Assembly (NCBI GenBank): GCA_003279855.1
Contig: QCGO01000001.1
Span: 186,001-250,000 of the forward strand
Origin: Prochlorococcus sp. AG-388-E21
GTDB lineage: Bacteria; Cyanobacteriota; Cyanobacteriia; PCC-6307; Cyanobiaceae
Length of the DNA stretch: 64,000 nt
Direction of reading: 5' to 3'
Part shown: in pieces, positions 37,794-47,410 of the stretch
Layout of the letters: each line of letters begins with the position of its first letter
Position numbering within the stretch: position 1 is the stretch's first letter
The notes under the pieces: generated by a model
Databases searched by the model: none
Seen by the model: only the letters and a program-made list of their open reading frames with translations
What the model was told of the DNA's origin: nothing
Position numbers and translations under genes: made by a program

Positions 37794-38357
37794 TTATCTA
37801 GGGCCGTTAAGTGTAATATTATTATCTTTCTCTCTTAAATCACCGTTCCTTCCTTGCTTATTAGCTAATAAGGGCCATTGAGCACCTTTGATAAGACATT
37901 TTCTCGCTAAGTCTAAATCAATAATAATTTCAAGGTCTGCTGGGTTCTTAGTCTTTTTGGATTCAATCAAATACTCTCTTCCAGACCAACCTATAATTCC
38001 TGCAATATAGATAAATAATACGCCAGGAATAAGTAAGTCACCTTCATGACCTCTATTTAAGAGTGCTCCCCATGGTTCAAGTGGTGGACCTATTATTAAA
38101 TGAGGCAATCCATCATCACCACAAGCTGCTTTGCCATATCTTTCAAATCTTGTGATATCTTTTTGAGTTTTAGCAGTACTTGCTCGTTCAATAAATTTAG
38201 GATTTTCTGAGCATGTTGTTAGAGCTGAGGCTGTATATTCTGTGCTAGCTCTATCTGCATTTAATGCTGGTCCATTAGCTGCTAAAGCAATTGGGGTTAT
38301 TCCAAGAAAGAGAAAAACCGAAGTTATGATTGAAAAAAAGAATTTCATAAGTTGCAA
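37794..38357 (-). CDS. psaF: Photosystem I reaction center subunit III (PsaF)
   Basis: 187 residues. A signal peptide (about 1-26, ending ALAANGP) directs the N-terminus to the lumen. The mature domain has the ALTTCSENPKF and ERYGKAACGDDGLPHLI blocks with two Cys expected to form a disulphide, then a membrane helix (LFIYIAGIIGWSGREYL). It contributes to donor docking and to core stability. A possible Shine-Dalgarno AAAGGA precedes the start. It diverges from tsaD over 65 bases. Confidence 0.96.
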   Translation of the reverse strand: MQLMKFFFSIITSVFLFLGITPIALAANGPALNADRASTEYTASALTTCSENPKFIERASTAKTQKDITRFERYGKAACGDDGLPHLIIGPPLEPWGALLNRGHEGDLLIPGVLFIYIAGIIGWSGREYLIESKKTKNPADLEIIIDLDLARKCLIKGAQWPLLANKQGRNGDLREKDNNITLNGPR

Positions 38358-38422
38358 TCTTTAATTCCTTTGATGTTTTAATTAAGAAATTATTATTAAA
38401 ATAAAACAGTATCGTATCAAAT

Positions 38423-39493
38423 ATGCATAAAGCTCTAGCTATTGAAACAAGTTGTGATGAGACGTCTGTCTCAATTGTTTCTAATAGTGGTGATCTTTAT
38501 AAAATACACTCAAATATTGTTGCGTCACAAATTGAAGATCATTCTAAATGGGGAGGCGTGGTGCCAGAACTCGCGGCTAGAAAACATTTAGAATTACTTC
38601 CTTTTGTCCTCGAACAAGCTTTAGAAGAATCAAAAATTCGTATTGAAGAAATAGATGTCATAGCTTCAACTGTCACACCAGGATTAGTTGGCTGTTTAAG
38701 AGTTGGTTCTATAACTGCAAGATCATTATGTACTTTATACTCAAAACCTTTTTTGGGGATACATCACTTAGAGGGACATCTTTCGTCAATATTATTTTCA
38801 AAAAATTATCCCAAGCCTCCTTTCTTAACCTTACTTGTTAGTGGTGGACATACTGAATTAATAAAAGTTGGTGAGAGAAGAAAGATGCAAAGACTTGGAA
38901 GAAGTTATGATGACGCTGCTGGTGAAGCGTTCGATAAAGTTGGAAGATTATTAGGACTTAGTTATCCTGGAGGTCCTGCAATTGCGAAAATCGCCAAAAA
39001 GGGTAATTCCTCAAAATTTAATTTACCTAAATGCAAGATCTCTGATAAGGAAGGGGGTTTTTTGAAATATGATTTCTCTTTTAGTGGTTTAAAAACAGCT
39101 GTATTAAGATTGGTTGAGAAAATAAATTTAAATGGGGATGAAATACCAATTCCAGATATTGCTGCAAGTTTTGAAAGGGTTGTAGCAGAGGTATTGGTAG
39201 AGAGAACAATAAAATGTGCAAATGATTATGGTTTAGATAATATCGTCGTTGTAGGTGGAGTCGCGGCTAACGATACGTTAAGAAAAATGATGATTAGTGA
39301 AGCTTGTAAAAAATCTATTAAAGTTCATTTAGCTCCAATAAATCTTTGCACAGATAATGCGGCGATGATTGGAGCCGCTGCCTTATTTAGACTCAAATTT
39401 AAGGCATATGAAAGTTCTCTTAAATTGGGCATTTCAGGAAGACTTCCTATTGACCAAGCAAATACTCTTTATGAAAAAAAACCTCCTTTCTAG
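38423..39493 (+). CDS. tsaD: tRNA N6-adenosine threonylcarbamoyltransferase TsaD
   Basis: 356 residues of the Kae1/Qri7/YgjD family. It transfers threonylcarbamoyl to A37 of tRNAs that read ANN codons. It has the AIETSCDETSVSIV start, the metal-binding HHLEGHLSS (about 114-122), LVSGGHTEL near 136 and the nucleotide-binding VVGGVAANDTLR near 275. tsaB, tsaC and tsaE are not nearby. An HLIP gene starts 5 bases after its stop. Confidence 0.95.
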   Translation: MHKALAIETSCDETSVSIVSNSGDLYKIHSNIVASQIEDHSKWGGVVPELAARKHLELLPFVLEQALEESKIRIEEIDVIASTVTPGLVGCLRVGSITARSLCTLYSKPFLGIHHLEGHLSSILFSKNYPKPPFLTLLVSGGHTELIKVGERRKMQRLGRSYDDAAGEAFDKVGRLLGLSYPGGPAIAKIAKKGNSSKFNLPKCKISDKEGGFLKYDFSFSGLKTAVLRLVEKINLNGDEIPIPDIAASFERVVAEVLVERTIKCANDYGLDNIVVVGGVAANDTLRKMMISEACKKSIKVHLAPINLCTDNAAMIGAAALFRLKFKAYESSLKLGISGRLPIDQANTLYEKKPPF

Positions 39494-39498
39494 TACTA

Positions 39499-39681
39499 AT
39501 GAAAAAAGAATCAAAAATAGATCTTAAAGAAACAAAAAAGGTTGTTGATAAACAAGAGCTTAATTTATGGAAAAGAGGCTTTACTCCTCAAGCAGAAATT
39601 TGGAACGGAAGAATGGCGACGATAGGGATAGGAATAATATTGATTGTTATTGCTTTGATTAGTAAATTTTCATCTACTTAA
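39499..39681 (+). CDS. hli: High-light-inducible protein (HLIP)
   Basis: 60 residues. One membrane helix at about 42-57 is preceded by AEIWNGRMATIGIG, which carries the chlorophyll-binding ExxNGR signature of the LHC/HLIP/ELIP superfamily. HLIPs bind chlorophyll and carotenoids and protect photosystems and chlorophyll enzymes under light stress. It is 5 bases behind tsaD, so it may be expressed from that transcript as well as from a promoter within tsaD. The usual family Met-Ile is Thr-Ile here (ATIG for AMIG). Confidence 0.9.
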   Translation: MKKESKIDLKETKKVVDKQELNLWKRGFTPQAEIWNGRMATIGIGIILIVIALISKFSST

Positions 39682-39839
39682 ACAATAAATTAAAAAATTA
39701 TGTTCTTATTTTTCATAAGGGGTTTTAATTAATTAAATCTTTAATTAGATTTAATTAATAAATATTGTTTATAGTGGACTTAAAATAGGATTATTGATTT
39801 AATCAAATTAATTAATATTTTTATTATAAAGAAAAATTT

Positions 39840-41039
39840 ATGACGCCTGAAAGGCTTGGCTTACTTTGGGGTATAACTGTTTTTGCAGGGGCATGCGCAC
39901 GTTTAATTTCTTCTGTCTCTGGATTTCCAAGTGTAGTAATTTTATTAATTTCTGGATTATTCATTGGACGCTCAGGGTTCGGGCTTGTTGAGCCACTTGA
40001 TCTTGGACAGGGACTTGAGACTATAGTTGGACTTTTAGTTTGTTTAGTTTTATTTGAAGGGGGGTTAAATTTAAAATTACCTGAAGGAAATATTAGAAAT
40101 ACTGTCTTAAGAATTTCGTTAATAAGATTATTTATTTCATTATCAGCAGGAATATTTATAGCTCATTGGCTAGCAGGACTATCATGGCCAGTAGCTGGAG
40201 TTTATAGTGCGATAGTTCTTGCAACTGGACCGACAGTAGTTTCACCCTTAGTTGACCAAATAAAATTAGTATCTCCACTATCAGAGGTCCTAAAAGCTGA
40301 AGGATTAGTTCTTGAACCTATCGGAGCCGTTCTCGCTTTATTGTTATTAGAACTAATATTGGGAGATTTACATGGAATTAATGAGGTATTTATTGCCTTA
40401 ATGCAGAGATTAGGTGGAGGGGTTTTGATAGGTATTAGTTCTGGATGGTTGCTGTCTGAAATTTTAAAGAAAATAAAAAACGATGCATCATTTGGAATTG
40501 AGCTTCAGGTTACATTAGGATTTATTTTTCTTGTATATGGAATTTGTGAATATATTTTGCCTGAATCAGGGTTACCCGCTTCTGTTGCTGCAGGATTTAT
40601 TGTAGGCAAAAGAGAAATTATTGATAAAGAAAGATTAGATAATTTGATTGGAGAATTAGCTCAACTATCCATAACAGTTCTTTTCCCTCTTCTGGCATCT
40701 GATGTCTCTTGGGGAGAATTAAGTCCATTAGGTTGGGGGGGGGTTATCTGCGTATTAATGTTGATGATAATTGTACGTCCGATTTCCATATCACTGGCAA
40801 CTATGGGAGGAGAATTAGATGTAAAACAAAGAGTGTTTTTATCGTGGCTAGCGCCAAGGGGGATAGTTACTGCCGCTGTCGCCTCTCTTTTTTCAATAAG
40901 ACTTGAGCAGGCAGGAGTCCTTGGTGCGGGTCGTCTCCAAGGCTTGGTATTTCTAACGATATTGATGACAGTCGGTATTCAAGGTCTGACGGCAAGACCT
41001 CTAGCAAATTTTCTAAATTTAATTGACAAGGAAATATAG
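39840..41039 (+). CDS. Cation/proton antiporter (CPA1/NhaP type)
   Basis: 399 residues, about 12 membrane segments. Conserved parts are LLVCLVLFEGGLNLKL near 66-81, IVLATGPTVVSPLVDQI near 127-143, and LPASVAAGFIVGKRE near 246-260. The typical ATDP motif of Na+/H+ exchangers is ATGP here, so ion specificity and mechanism may differ. The WLAPRGIVTAAVASLFSI block near 335 is typical of the NhaP group. It probably exports Na+ or K+ in exchange for H+. Its TAG abuts the convergent gltX stop. Confidence 0.87.
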   Translation: MTPERLGLLWGITVFAGACARLISSVSGFPSVVILLISGLFIGRSGFGLVEPLDLGQGLETIVGLLVCLVLFEGGLNLKLPEGNIRNTVLRISLIRLFISLSAGIFIAHWLAGLSWPVAGVYSAIVLATGPTVVSPLVDQIKLVSPLSEVLKAEGLVLEPIGAVLALLLLELILGDLHGINEVFIALMQRLGGGVLIGISSGWLLSEILKKIKNDASFGIELQVTLGFIFLVYGICEYILPESGLPASVAAGFIVGKREIIDKERLDNLIGELAQLSITVLFPLLASDVSWGELSPLGWGGVICVLMLMIIVRPISISLATMGGELDVKQRVFLSWLAPRGIVTAAVASLFSIRLEQAGVLGAGRLQGLVFLTILMTVGIQGLTARPLANFLNLIDKEI

Positions 41040-42476
41040 TTAATTAAAACATCTTTCAATTAGATGGATATCAATTTTGTTCTCAGAGAATAACTCCCAA
41101 CTTTGAATTAAATCTGGTCCACTTAGGCATCCAAAAAAAGCTATTCTCAATGATTTCATTAAAATCCCTTTTTTGATGGAGTGGTTAATTGCAATTTTGT
41201 TGATTATTTCTCGAGCTTTATCCTTATTAATTTTAGTTATTTTTTCTTCTTTTAAATAAAAAAGGATGTACTTTAAAGATTCTTTTGCCTCTTTCTTATT
41301 TTTGAGAAATTCTTCCCCCTCTTTTTTCATTTGGGACAAGATAAAAAAGGGTTTTGATTGATCAATTGCATCTTTTAATAGAATCAATGAGTCTTGAATT
41401 AAATTTGTCAATTTCAAATCCCATTCTGTAGAGGGAGATTCCCAACCCATTTCATTCCAGTAATTCTTAACAAATTTACTTAATTGTGTCAGTTCCATTT
41501 TCTTGATGTATTGGGAATTAATCCAATTAAGTTTCTCCCAATTAAATTTGGCACCAGCTTTATTTACATCTGACAAATTAAAAACTTTAGATATCTCTGA
41601 TAAGGAAAGAATTTCACTCTCAGGCGACTTTATAGACCATCCTAAAAATGCCATGTAATTGGCTAAAGCCTCAGGCAAGTATCCCATCTCTTTAAATTCA
41701 TCGATGGAAGTTACGGAATCACGTTTAGAAAGCTTTTTACCTTTGCTATTCAAAATGAGAGGAGTATGAGAAAAAATTGGTAATTTAAAATCTAAAGCTT
41801 TATATATCAATATTTGTTTTGCAGTATTTGAGATATGATCTTCACCTCTTACAACATGAGTAATATTCATAAAATTGTCATCTACTACAACAGCAAGATT
41901 ATATAGAGGATCTCCTATTTCATTACCTAAAGCTCTTCTTGACAAAACTAAATCTCCACCGAGATCCTTGCCTTGCCATTTTATTTCGCCTCTAATCTGG
42001 TCTTCCCATTTGATCTCCGTTTTCTCATCAATTTTAAACCTTATTACAGATGATCTTCCTTGGGATATAAATTCTTTGATCTCTTTACTAGTAAGATTTC
42101 TATGTCTATTGTCGTGCTTGGGTGGTAAACCACTTGCTTTTTGTTTTTCTCTAAGGTCAAGGATCTCACTTTCTGAAGTAAAACATCTATATGCTGCTCC
42201 ACTTTCTAAAAGTTTTTTAATATAATTTTTGTGAACAGAAACACGTTTACTTTGCTTAATAGGCTCTTCATCCCAATTAAGTCCTAGCCAATTTAATCCA
42301 TTTAATATATTTGTTGTATATTCAGATTTAGATCGTAAAATATCTGTATCTTCGATTCTAATCAGAAATTTACCATTTGTTTTTTTAGCATATAACCAAT
42401 TAAATAAAGCTGTTCTTGCTGTACCTATGTGTAACAAACCAGTTGGACTTGGTGCTAACCTTAAACGTTTTTCCAA
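41040..42476 (-). CDS. gltX: Glutamyl-tRNA synthetase
   Basis: 478 residues, a class I synthetase. HIGTARTALFNW (17-28) is the HIGH-type motif and KKLSKRD near 243 is the KMSKS-type motif. In cyanobacteria it is usually non-discriminating, charging tRNA-Gln with Glu for later amidation, and its Glu-tRNA feeds tetrapyrrole synthesis through HemA and hemL (49065-50366). tRNA-Asp is just upstream on the same strand. Its stop abuts the antiporter stop. Confidence 0.97.
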   Translation of the reverse strand: MEKRLRLAPSPTGLLHIGTARTALFNWLYAKKTNGKFLIRIEDTDILRSKSEYTTNILNGLNWLGLNWDEEPIKQSKRVSVHKNYIKKLLESGAAYRCFTSESEILDLREKQKASGLPPKHDNRHRNLTSKEIKEFISQGRSSVIRFKIDEKTEIKWEDQIRGEIKWQGKDLGGDLVLSRRALGNEIGDPLYNLAVVVDDNFMNITHVVRGEDHISNTAKQILIYKALDFKLPIFSHTPLILNSKGKKLSKRDSVTSIDEFKEMGYLPEALANYMAFLGWSIKSPESEILSLSEISKVFNLSDVNKAGAKFNWEKLNWINSQYIKKMELTQLSKFVKNYWNEMGWESPSTEWDLKLTNLIQDSLILLKDAIDQSKPFFILSQMKKEGEEFLKNKKEAKESLKYILFYLKEEKITKINKDKAREIINKIAINHSIKKGILMKSLRIAFFGCLSGPDLIQSWELFSENKIDIHLIERCFN

Positions 42477-42493
42477 TTTACTTTAGAAAAGAA

Positions 42494-42567
42494 CGGGACC
42501 GACGGGATTCGAACCCGCAACTTCCGCCGTGACAGGGCGGTGCTCTAACCAGTTGAACTACGGTCCC
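42494..42567 (-). tRNA. tRNA-Asp (GTC)
   Basis: A 74-base cloverleaf on the minus strand. The acceptor pairs GGGACCG with CGGTCCC, the anticodon loop reads CTGTCAC with anticodon GTC, and the T loop is TTCGAATC. The discriminator is G; the CCA is not encoded. It lies 17 bases upstream of gltX. Confidence 0.97.
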
Positions 42568-42728
42568 AGAATTTTTGTTCTAATTAAATTAGATAACTGA
42601 GTTTAAAATTATCAGATCATAATACTTTATTAATGTTGTTGTAATAAAAAAAAATTCATAAATTTGAGGATATAAAGAAATAATTTAGCTTCTTTTTTTT
42701 TTTTTGAAGGAAACTTATTAAATTTTCT

Positions 42729-42917
42729 TCAAGGCCTAAAGCCTGCTGGTTCAATTAATCGAACTTGATTGCCTCGAGCTGTAAATTCTCTGCCTTGATC
42801 GCTTTGAACAACAACTCTTCCACCAGATTTTACTCTGATAACTCTTGCGCGAACCCATCCTAGAGCAGCTGATTCTAGGACTTTAACCACGTCCCCAGGT
42901 TGAAGATCTAACTCCAT
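42729..42917 (-). CDS. Small SH3/KOW-like conserved hypothetical protein
   Basis: 62 residues. The sequence MELDLQPGDVVKVLESA, GWVRARVIRVKSGGRVVVQSD and GREFTARGNQVRLIEP has the strong beta pattern of a KOW/SH3-type RNA- or nucleic-acid-binding domain. It lies between tRNA-Trp and tRNA-Asp on the same strand, close to rplS. It is conserved in look with marine picocyanobacterial proteins. Its GC content is higher than that of most neighbours. Function unknown. Confidence 0.75.
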   Translation of the reverse strand: MELDLQPGDVVKVLESAALGWVRARVIRVKSGGRVVVQSDQGREFTARGNQVRLIEPAGFRP

Positions 42918-42956
42918 CTAAATGAAAAAAAATAATTTACAGAATGTTGATCCAAA

Positions 42957-43029
42957 CGCGCCGTGGAGGACTTGAACCCCCGACATCAGGTTTTGGAGAC
43001 CTGCGTTCTACCAACTGAACTAACGGCGC
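42957..43029 (-). tRNA. tRNA-Trp (CCA)
   Basis: A 73-base cloverleaf on the minus strand. The acceptor pairs GCGCCGT with ACGGCGC, the anticodon loop reads CTCCAAA with anticodon CCA, and the T loop is TTCAAGTC. The discriminator is G and no CCA is encoded. It lies just downstream of rplS. Confidence 0.97.
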
Positions 43030-43084
43030 AATAAAAAGATTATAAGCACCTTTATGACCATTAGGTTGAAACAACTTTACAACC

Positions 43085-43549
43085 TTATCGATCAAAGCGT
43101 TGTTTCACGCGAGTAGCTTTTCCTATTCTATCTCTCAGATAGAATAACTTAGCTCTTCTTACTTTACCTCTACGTTCTACTTTTAGAGAGGCTACTTGAG
43201 GACTATGTAGCATAAATACTCTTTCAACTCCGATACCTTGAAAAATCCTTCTTACTGTAATGGTTTGATTGAGGCCACCATGTCTCTTCGCAATCACAAC
43301 TCCTTCGTAAGGTTGAACCCTTTCTTTGTTACCTTCTGTAATTTTTACTCCAACTTTAACCGTATCTCCAACATATATTTCAGGCAATTGTTTTTTTAAT
43401 TGTTCTCTTTCAAATTCTTTTATTAAATTTGATGAACTTAAATTTGTTTGGGCAACTAGCTCTTTGCCTTGCTTCTCAACAGTTAATTCTGTGGTAGTGT
43501 CAGTTTCAATAATGATTTCTGACTCAGTTTCTTGTTTCTCTTTTGCCAT
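43085..43549 (-). CDS. rplS: 50S ribosomal protein L19
   Basis: 154 residues. The L19 domain spans about 45-154, with the conserved [33 protein letters not shown] and [16 protein letters not shown] blocks. The first 45 residues are an acidic and Thr/Glu-rich extension absent from E. coli L19 but usual in marine cyanobacteria. It binds at the 30S-50S interface. tRNA-Trp follows on the same strand. Confidence 0.96.
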   Translation of the reverse strand: MAKEKQETESEIIIETDTTTELTVEKQGKELVAQTNLSSSNLIKEFEREQLKKQLPEIYVGDTVKVGVKITEGNKERVQPYEGVVIAKRHGGLNQTITVRRIFQGIGVERVFMLHSPQVASLKVERRGKVRRAKLFYLRDRIGKATRVKQRFDR

Positions 43550-43581
43550 TTTATGCTCAATAATTCATCAAGAATACTACT

Positions 43582-43890
43582 TTAACCTTTCGACTCGCCT
43601 TTAGTAACCTTTTTAGGAAATGAAATTTTTTTTGAAAACATTTGAAACCCAGTTATTAACATCCAAATAAGCCCTAAAGAATTCAAAATTACGTATATTA
43701 GTTCTCCATTTTCTCCGAGCCACTCCCCTTCGTGTAGAGACATTAACCAGTGAACTTCATCTCTTGAGTATCCTAATAAATCTTTTGAGATCCTATAGAA
43801 TGTGCCTGTTAAAGCTGAAATGAATAATGGGAGGAAAACCCAAGGTGCCAATGATTTATGAAATTGCCTAGAATTAGTAATAAATTTCAT
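43582..43890 (-). CDS. Two-segment membrane protein (PepSY-associated-like)
   Basis: 102 residues with hydrophobic segments at about 15-35 and 66-86. The first reads APWVFLPLFISALTGTFYRI and the second YVILNSLGLIWMLITGFQMF, with VHWLMSLHEGEWLG between them. This resembles the PepSY-associated membrane proteins of cyanobacteria. Function is unknown. It is 32 bases upstream of rplS on the same strand and diverges from map across 88 bases. Confidence 0.72.
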   Translation of the reverse strand: MKFITNSRQFHKSLAPWVFLPLFISALTGTFYRISKDLLGYSRDEVHWLMSLHEGEWLGENGELIYVILNSLGLIWMLITGFQMFSKKISFPKKVTKGESKG

Positions 43891-43978
43891 TTTCTGTTTT
43901 TCTTACTGTTAGATTTGAGGTGGCCATGATGACTATGGCTATTTCGATGATATTTACCTAGTACTATTATTTATTCCA

Positions 43979-44818
43979 ATGAAACATTTTGCAGATCTTT
44001 TATTAAATAAAAATAATTCTAAATCCAACGATCAAGTTCCTTTTATCCAAAGAAGAAGAGGAATCGAAATAAAGTCTTCAAGGGAAATAAAATTGATGAA
44101 GAAATCGAGCAGGATTGTTGGAACAGTTTTGAGAGAAATAAATGACCTCATTAAACCAGGAATGAGTACAAAAGATTTGGATGATTTTGCGGAGAAGAGG
44201 ATAAGAGAGATGGGTGCTGTGCCAAGTTTCAAGGGTTATCATGGATTTCCCTCAAGTATTTGTTCAAGCATTAATAATGAAGTTGTTCATGGTATACCAA
44301 ACAAAAATAAAATAATTAAAGATGGAGATCTTGTTAAAATTGACACTGGGGCTTATCTAGATGGCTTTCATGGAGATAGTTGTATTTCTATTTGTGTAGG
44401 TGATGTAAGTGAGCAAGCCCAAAAACTTAGCGATGTAGCCCTTAAAGCTTTGTATGCTGGACTTTCAAAAATTAAATCAGGTAATACTCTGCTTGATATC
44501 GCAGGTGCAATTGAAGATATTGTTAAATCCAATGGATTTAGTGTAGTTGAGGACTATACAGGTCATGGCGTAGGCCGAAACCTTCATGAAGAACCATCTG
44601 TTTTCAATTTCCGAACTAACGAATTACCTAATGTTGTTCTTCGTGAAGGTATGACACTAGCTGTAGAACCTATAGTTAATCAAGGCACCAAGTTTTGTAA
44701 AACTTTAAATGACAAATGGACAGTAATAACAAAAGATGGAAATTTGTCAGCACAATGGGAACACACAATCGTTGTAATGAAAGATGGTATAGAAATTTTG
44801 ACAGATAGAGATTTTTAG
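43979..44818 (+). CDS. map: Methionine aminopeptidase
   Basis: 279 residues with the pita-bread fold. It removes N-terminal Met from new proteins. The metal ligands fall in [17 protein letters not shown] near 119-135 (two Asp), GHGVG near 197-201 (His), AVEPIVN near 230 (Glu) and EHTIVV near 262 (Glu). The first 25 residues are extra compared with E. coli Map. Its TAG shares bases with the stop of the convergent SDR gene. Confidence 0.95.
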   Translation: MKHFADLLLNKNNSKSNDQVPFIQRRRGIEIKSSREIKLMKKSSRIVGTVLREINDLIKPGMSTKDLDDFAEKRIREMGAVPSFKGYHGFPSSICSSINNEVVHGIPNKNKIIKDGDLVKIDTGAYLDGFHGDSCISICVGDVSEQAQKLSDVALKALYAGLSKIKSGNTLLDIAGAIEDIVKSNGFSVVEDYTGHGVGRNLHEEPSVFNFRTNELPNVVLREGMTLAVEPIVNQGTKFCKTLNDKWTVITKDGNLSAQWEHTIVVMKDGIEILTDRDF

Positions 44819-45528
44819 TTACTAATCTTAGATATTTTTAAAAATTTACAATATAAATAAAAATATAACTCTTTAATGGGAAATAGAATGTAGGAGATAG
44901 GGTTAGGGCTAATGATTATTAAAAAAATGTTTAAATTCGCAAAATTGTAAATGTTATTAGATACAAATTCTGCACTCATAATACCGATAGGGTTTAATTC
45001 TGACTTGAAAGGACCTAAGATAATTTTTTTTATTTTTAATTTTTTCTTCTCATGATTTTTTAGAAGGTTTTTTTTAAAGGAAACTAGTTGACCAATAAGC
45101 GATTTACTTATTTCGTATGAGGGATTTAAAGCTGGCAATATTTCTGCTTCTGAGGTATTTATCCAAATTTCCTTTGCAATTGGTGAGTTGTTTTTGAGGG
45201 CAATTTCTTCAAATAAATTTAGAAATTTTAATTTACTTAAAGCATTTATTTCTATTGAATTTTCATAATTTGAATTTTCTTTACTTATGTCGTAGATTCC
45301 ATGGTTCAAAATTAGGATATCGATTTTTTTTAGGTGCTCTTTTAATAAGAATTCTTTTCCGCATTGCCATTCAATCCATTCATTGGGAGAGTCATTGTTT
45401 ATTTCATAATTATTTTTACTATGAGTAAATCCTATTACTTTATATCCTTTTTCCCGAAATACTTTTGTTAATTCTTTCCCTAATGCTCCTGAAGCGCCGG
45501 TAATTCCAATAGTTTTTAATTCCCTCAT
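44815..45528 (-). CDS. Short-chain dehydrogenase/reductase family protein
   Basis: 237 residues. The NAD(P) loop [13 protein letters not shown] (8-20) and LILNHGIYD near 82-90 (the NNAG equivalent) are visible. The catalytic YxxxK is probably YEISK near 148. The C-terminal 60 residues include a membrane-like stretch ([17 protein letters not shown]) that is uncommon in SDRs. The substrate is unknown. It diverges from the BioD/DRTGG gene over 167 bases. Confidence 0.78.
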   Translation of the reverse strand: MRELKTIGITGASGALGKELTKVFREKGYKVIGFTHSKNNYEINNDSPNEWIEWQCGKEFLLKEHLKKIDILILNHGIYDISKENSNYENSIEINALSKLKFLNLFEEIALKNNSPIAKEIWINTSEAEILPALNPSYEISKSLIGQLVSFKKNLLKNHEKKKLKIKKIILGPFKSELNPIGIMSAEFVSNNIYNFANLNIFLIIISPNPISYILFPIKELYFYLYCKFLKISKISN

Positions 45529-45695
45529 TTATTTAATTGAATTTTGTAAGAATCTTTTCATAAATCCAAATAATATAAATTATTTTACTTTGCACTATGT
45601 TTTTTAATTTATTTGTTTAAAGGTATTAAATAAATAATTGTATAGTTCTTAAAAAAATATTATCTTAAATCTATGAATAAATTAATTCGTTCATT

Positions 45696-46805
45696 ATGAG
45701 TCAAATATTGTTAATTGGTTCCTGTGAACCATTTAGTGGTAAGTCAGCAGTAGTACTGGGAATATCAAAAAAACTTTTAGAACAAGGAAAAAAAATACGT
45801 GTAGGAAAACCATTAGCAACTTGTATTGAACTTACTAATCTTCCTTCAATGACTTATGAAGGACTAATAGACGATGACGTTAAATTTATTGGTTCGACAT
45901 TAAATCTTGCAGAAGAAAACTTAATTCCTTCAGTAGGATTGTTAGATAATATATCTGCTGAGAAAAGAATTATAAATAAAGACTTAAGTCCAGGTAAAGG
46001 GTTTGAACAAATAGAGGCATTAGTAAATGACGATTTTGATGGTTTAAATATTCTTGAAGCTGCAGGTAGCCTAAATGAAGGAATGATTTATGGTTTGAGT
46101 CTTCCACAACTTGCAAAACAATTAAACGCAAAAGTCCTAATTGTTAATCTATGGGAGGATAGTAAAAGTGTAGATGCTTTACTAGATGCAAAAAAACAAT
46201 TAGGAGATCATTTCGCAGGAGCCATATTGAATGCTGTTGTTCCTGAGCAAGTTGAAAAAATAAAAAATGAAATAATACCCTCTCTCCAAGAGATGAACAT
46301 AAAAGTATTTGGGGTGATGCCCAAATCTCCTTTACTCAGAAGTGTCACTGTAGGGGAACTTACAACAAGGTTAGATGCAAAAGTAATTTGCTGTCCTGAA
46401 AAAGAACAATTACTCGTTGAAACATTAAGTATTGGTGCTATGGGAGTCAATTCTGCTATGGAATTTTTTAGAAGAAGGAGAAATATGGCTGTCGTAACAG
46501 GAGCCGAAAGAACTGATATTCAACTTGCAGCTTTAGAAGCGTCTACCCAATGTTTAATTCTTACTGGTTTGGGTGAACCTCTTTTACAACTGATCCATAG
46601 AGCAGAAGAGTTAGAAGTGCCAATTTTAAAAGTAGACTTAGATACTCTTGCATCAGTGGAAATTATTGAACAAGCTTTTGGACATGTCAGGATACATGAA
46701 TCAATAAAAGCATCGTATGCTGTTCAATTAGTTCGAGAGCATGTAAATCTAAAAAATATTCTTGAAACTATAGATTTTCCCTGCAATTTTTCAGATAAAT
46801 GCTAA
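45696..46805 (+). CDS. BioD-like/DRTGG domain protein
   Basis: 369 residues. The N-terminal part (about 1-215) is a P-loop amidoligase-type domain like BioD/CobQ, with SCEPFSGKSAVVLG (8-21) as P-loop. The C-terminal part (about 230-335) is a DRTGG domain: VTGAERTDIQLAALEAS. The same arrangement is found fused to phosphotransacetylase in Pta proteins, but no Pta domain is present. The function is unknown; a regulatory or ligand-sensing role is an inference. It lies 25 bases upstream of the LOG-like gene. Confidence 0.8.
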   Translation: MSQILLIGSCEPFSGKSAVVLGISKKLLEQGKKIRVGKPLATCIELTNLPSMTYEGLIDDDVKFIGSTLNLAEENLIPSVGLLDNISAEKRIINKDLSPGKGFEQIEALVNDDFDGLNILEAAGSLNEGMIYGLSLPQLAKQLNAKVLIVNLWEDSKSVDALLDAKKQLGDHFAGAILNAVVPEQVEKIKNEIIPSLQEMNIKVFGVMPKSPLLRSVTVGELTTRLDAKVICCPEKEQLLVETLSIGAMGVNSAMEFFRRRRNMAVVTGAERTDIQLAALEASTQCLILTGLGEPLLQLIHRAEELEVPILKVDLDTLASVEIIEQAFGHVRIHESIKASYAVQLVREHVNLKNILETIDFPCNFSDKC

Positions 46806-46830
46806 TTTCAAATGTAGTAACCATTTTATT

Positions 46831-47343
46831 TTGAGTCGTTCTTTAGACCTACCCTCAACAGAAGGTGTTGATACCTTAGCTCAGGAACTTGCAAAACTTC
46901 AGGATAATGGGAAAAGAAGGATTGCTTTTTTGGGTAGTAGACATGTACCTGTAGTTGACATTCACTTGATCGAACTAATCGCAAGATCATTAGCGGAAGA
47001 GGGACATACTATCCTTACCTCAGGATCTCAGGGAGTTAATGCCGCAGTAATAAGAGCTGTTTTAGGTATTAATCCGTCTTTGCTGACTGTTCTTTTACCA
47101 CAGAGCCTAGATAAGCAATTACCTGAAATTAAAAACCAATTAGAAAGCGTTATTCATTTGGTTGAGAAAAGCGAAAATGATGAGTTACCTTTACCAATGG
47201 CAAGTAGTCTTTGTAATCAAGAAATTATTAATAGGTGTGATCAATTAATTTGTTTCGCTTTTCACGATAGTGAAACTTTATTAAATAGTTGTAGATGTGC
47301 TGAAGAAATGGGCAAGGTTGTTAGTTTGTTATTTTTTGATTAA
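46831..47343 (+). CDS. Rossmann-fold protein related to LOG/DprA (SLOG-like)
   Basis: 170 residues, TTG start at 46831. The central part reads IAFLGSRHVPVV then EEGHTILTSGSQGVNAAVIRAVLG, a nucleotide-binding pattern of the SLOG/DprA type. It ends DQLICFAFHDSETLLNSC and VSLLFFD. SLOG domains bind nucleotides or cleave base-ribose bonds, but the PGGxGTxxE of LOG enzymes is absent. Cotranscription with the BioD/DRTGG gene is likely. Confidence 0.7.
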   Translation: MSRSLDLPSTEGVDTLAQELAKLQDNGKRRIAFLGSRHVPVVDIHLIELIARSLAEEGHTILTSGSQGVNAAVIRAVLGINPSLLTVLLPQSLDKQLPEIKNQLESVIHLVEKSENDELPLPMASSLCNQEIINRCDQLICFAFHDSETLLNSCRCAEEMGKVVSLLFFD

Positions 47344-47410
47344 ATAAACTCTCTTTTTATTTTTTAAAGTTTTAAAAAGGTGATAATTAAATTAATTTAA
47401 AATTAAAATA

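Noticed and set aside
42693-42705. 13-T run as a terminator of the 42729 gene
   Set aside because: The gene is on the minus strand, where the run reads as A; no GC-rich hairpin precedes it in the right direction.
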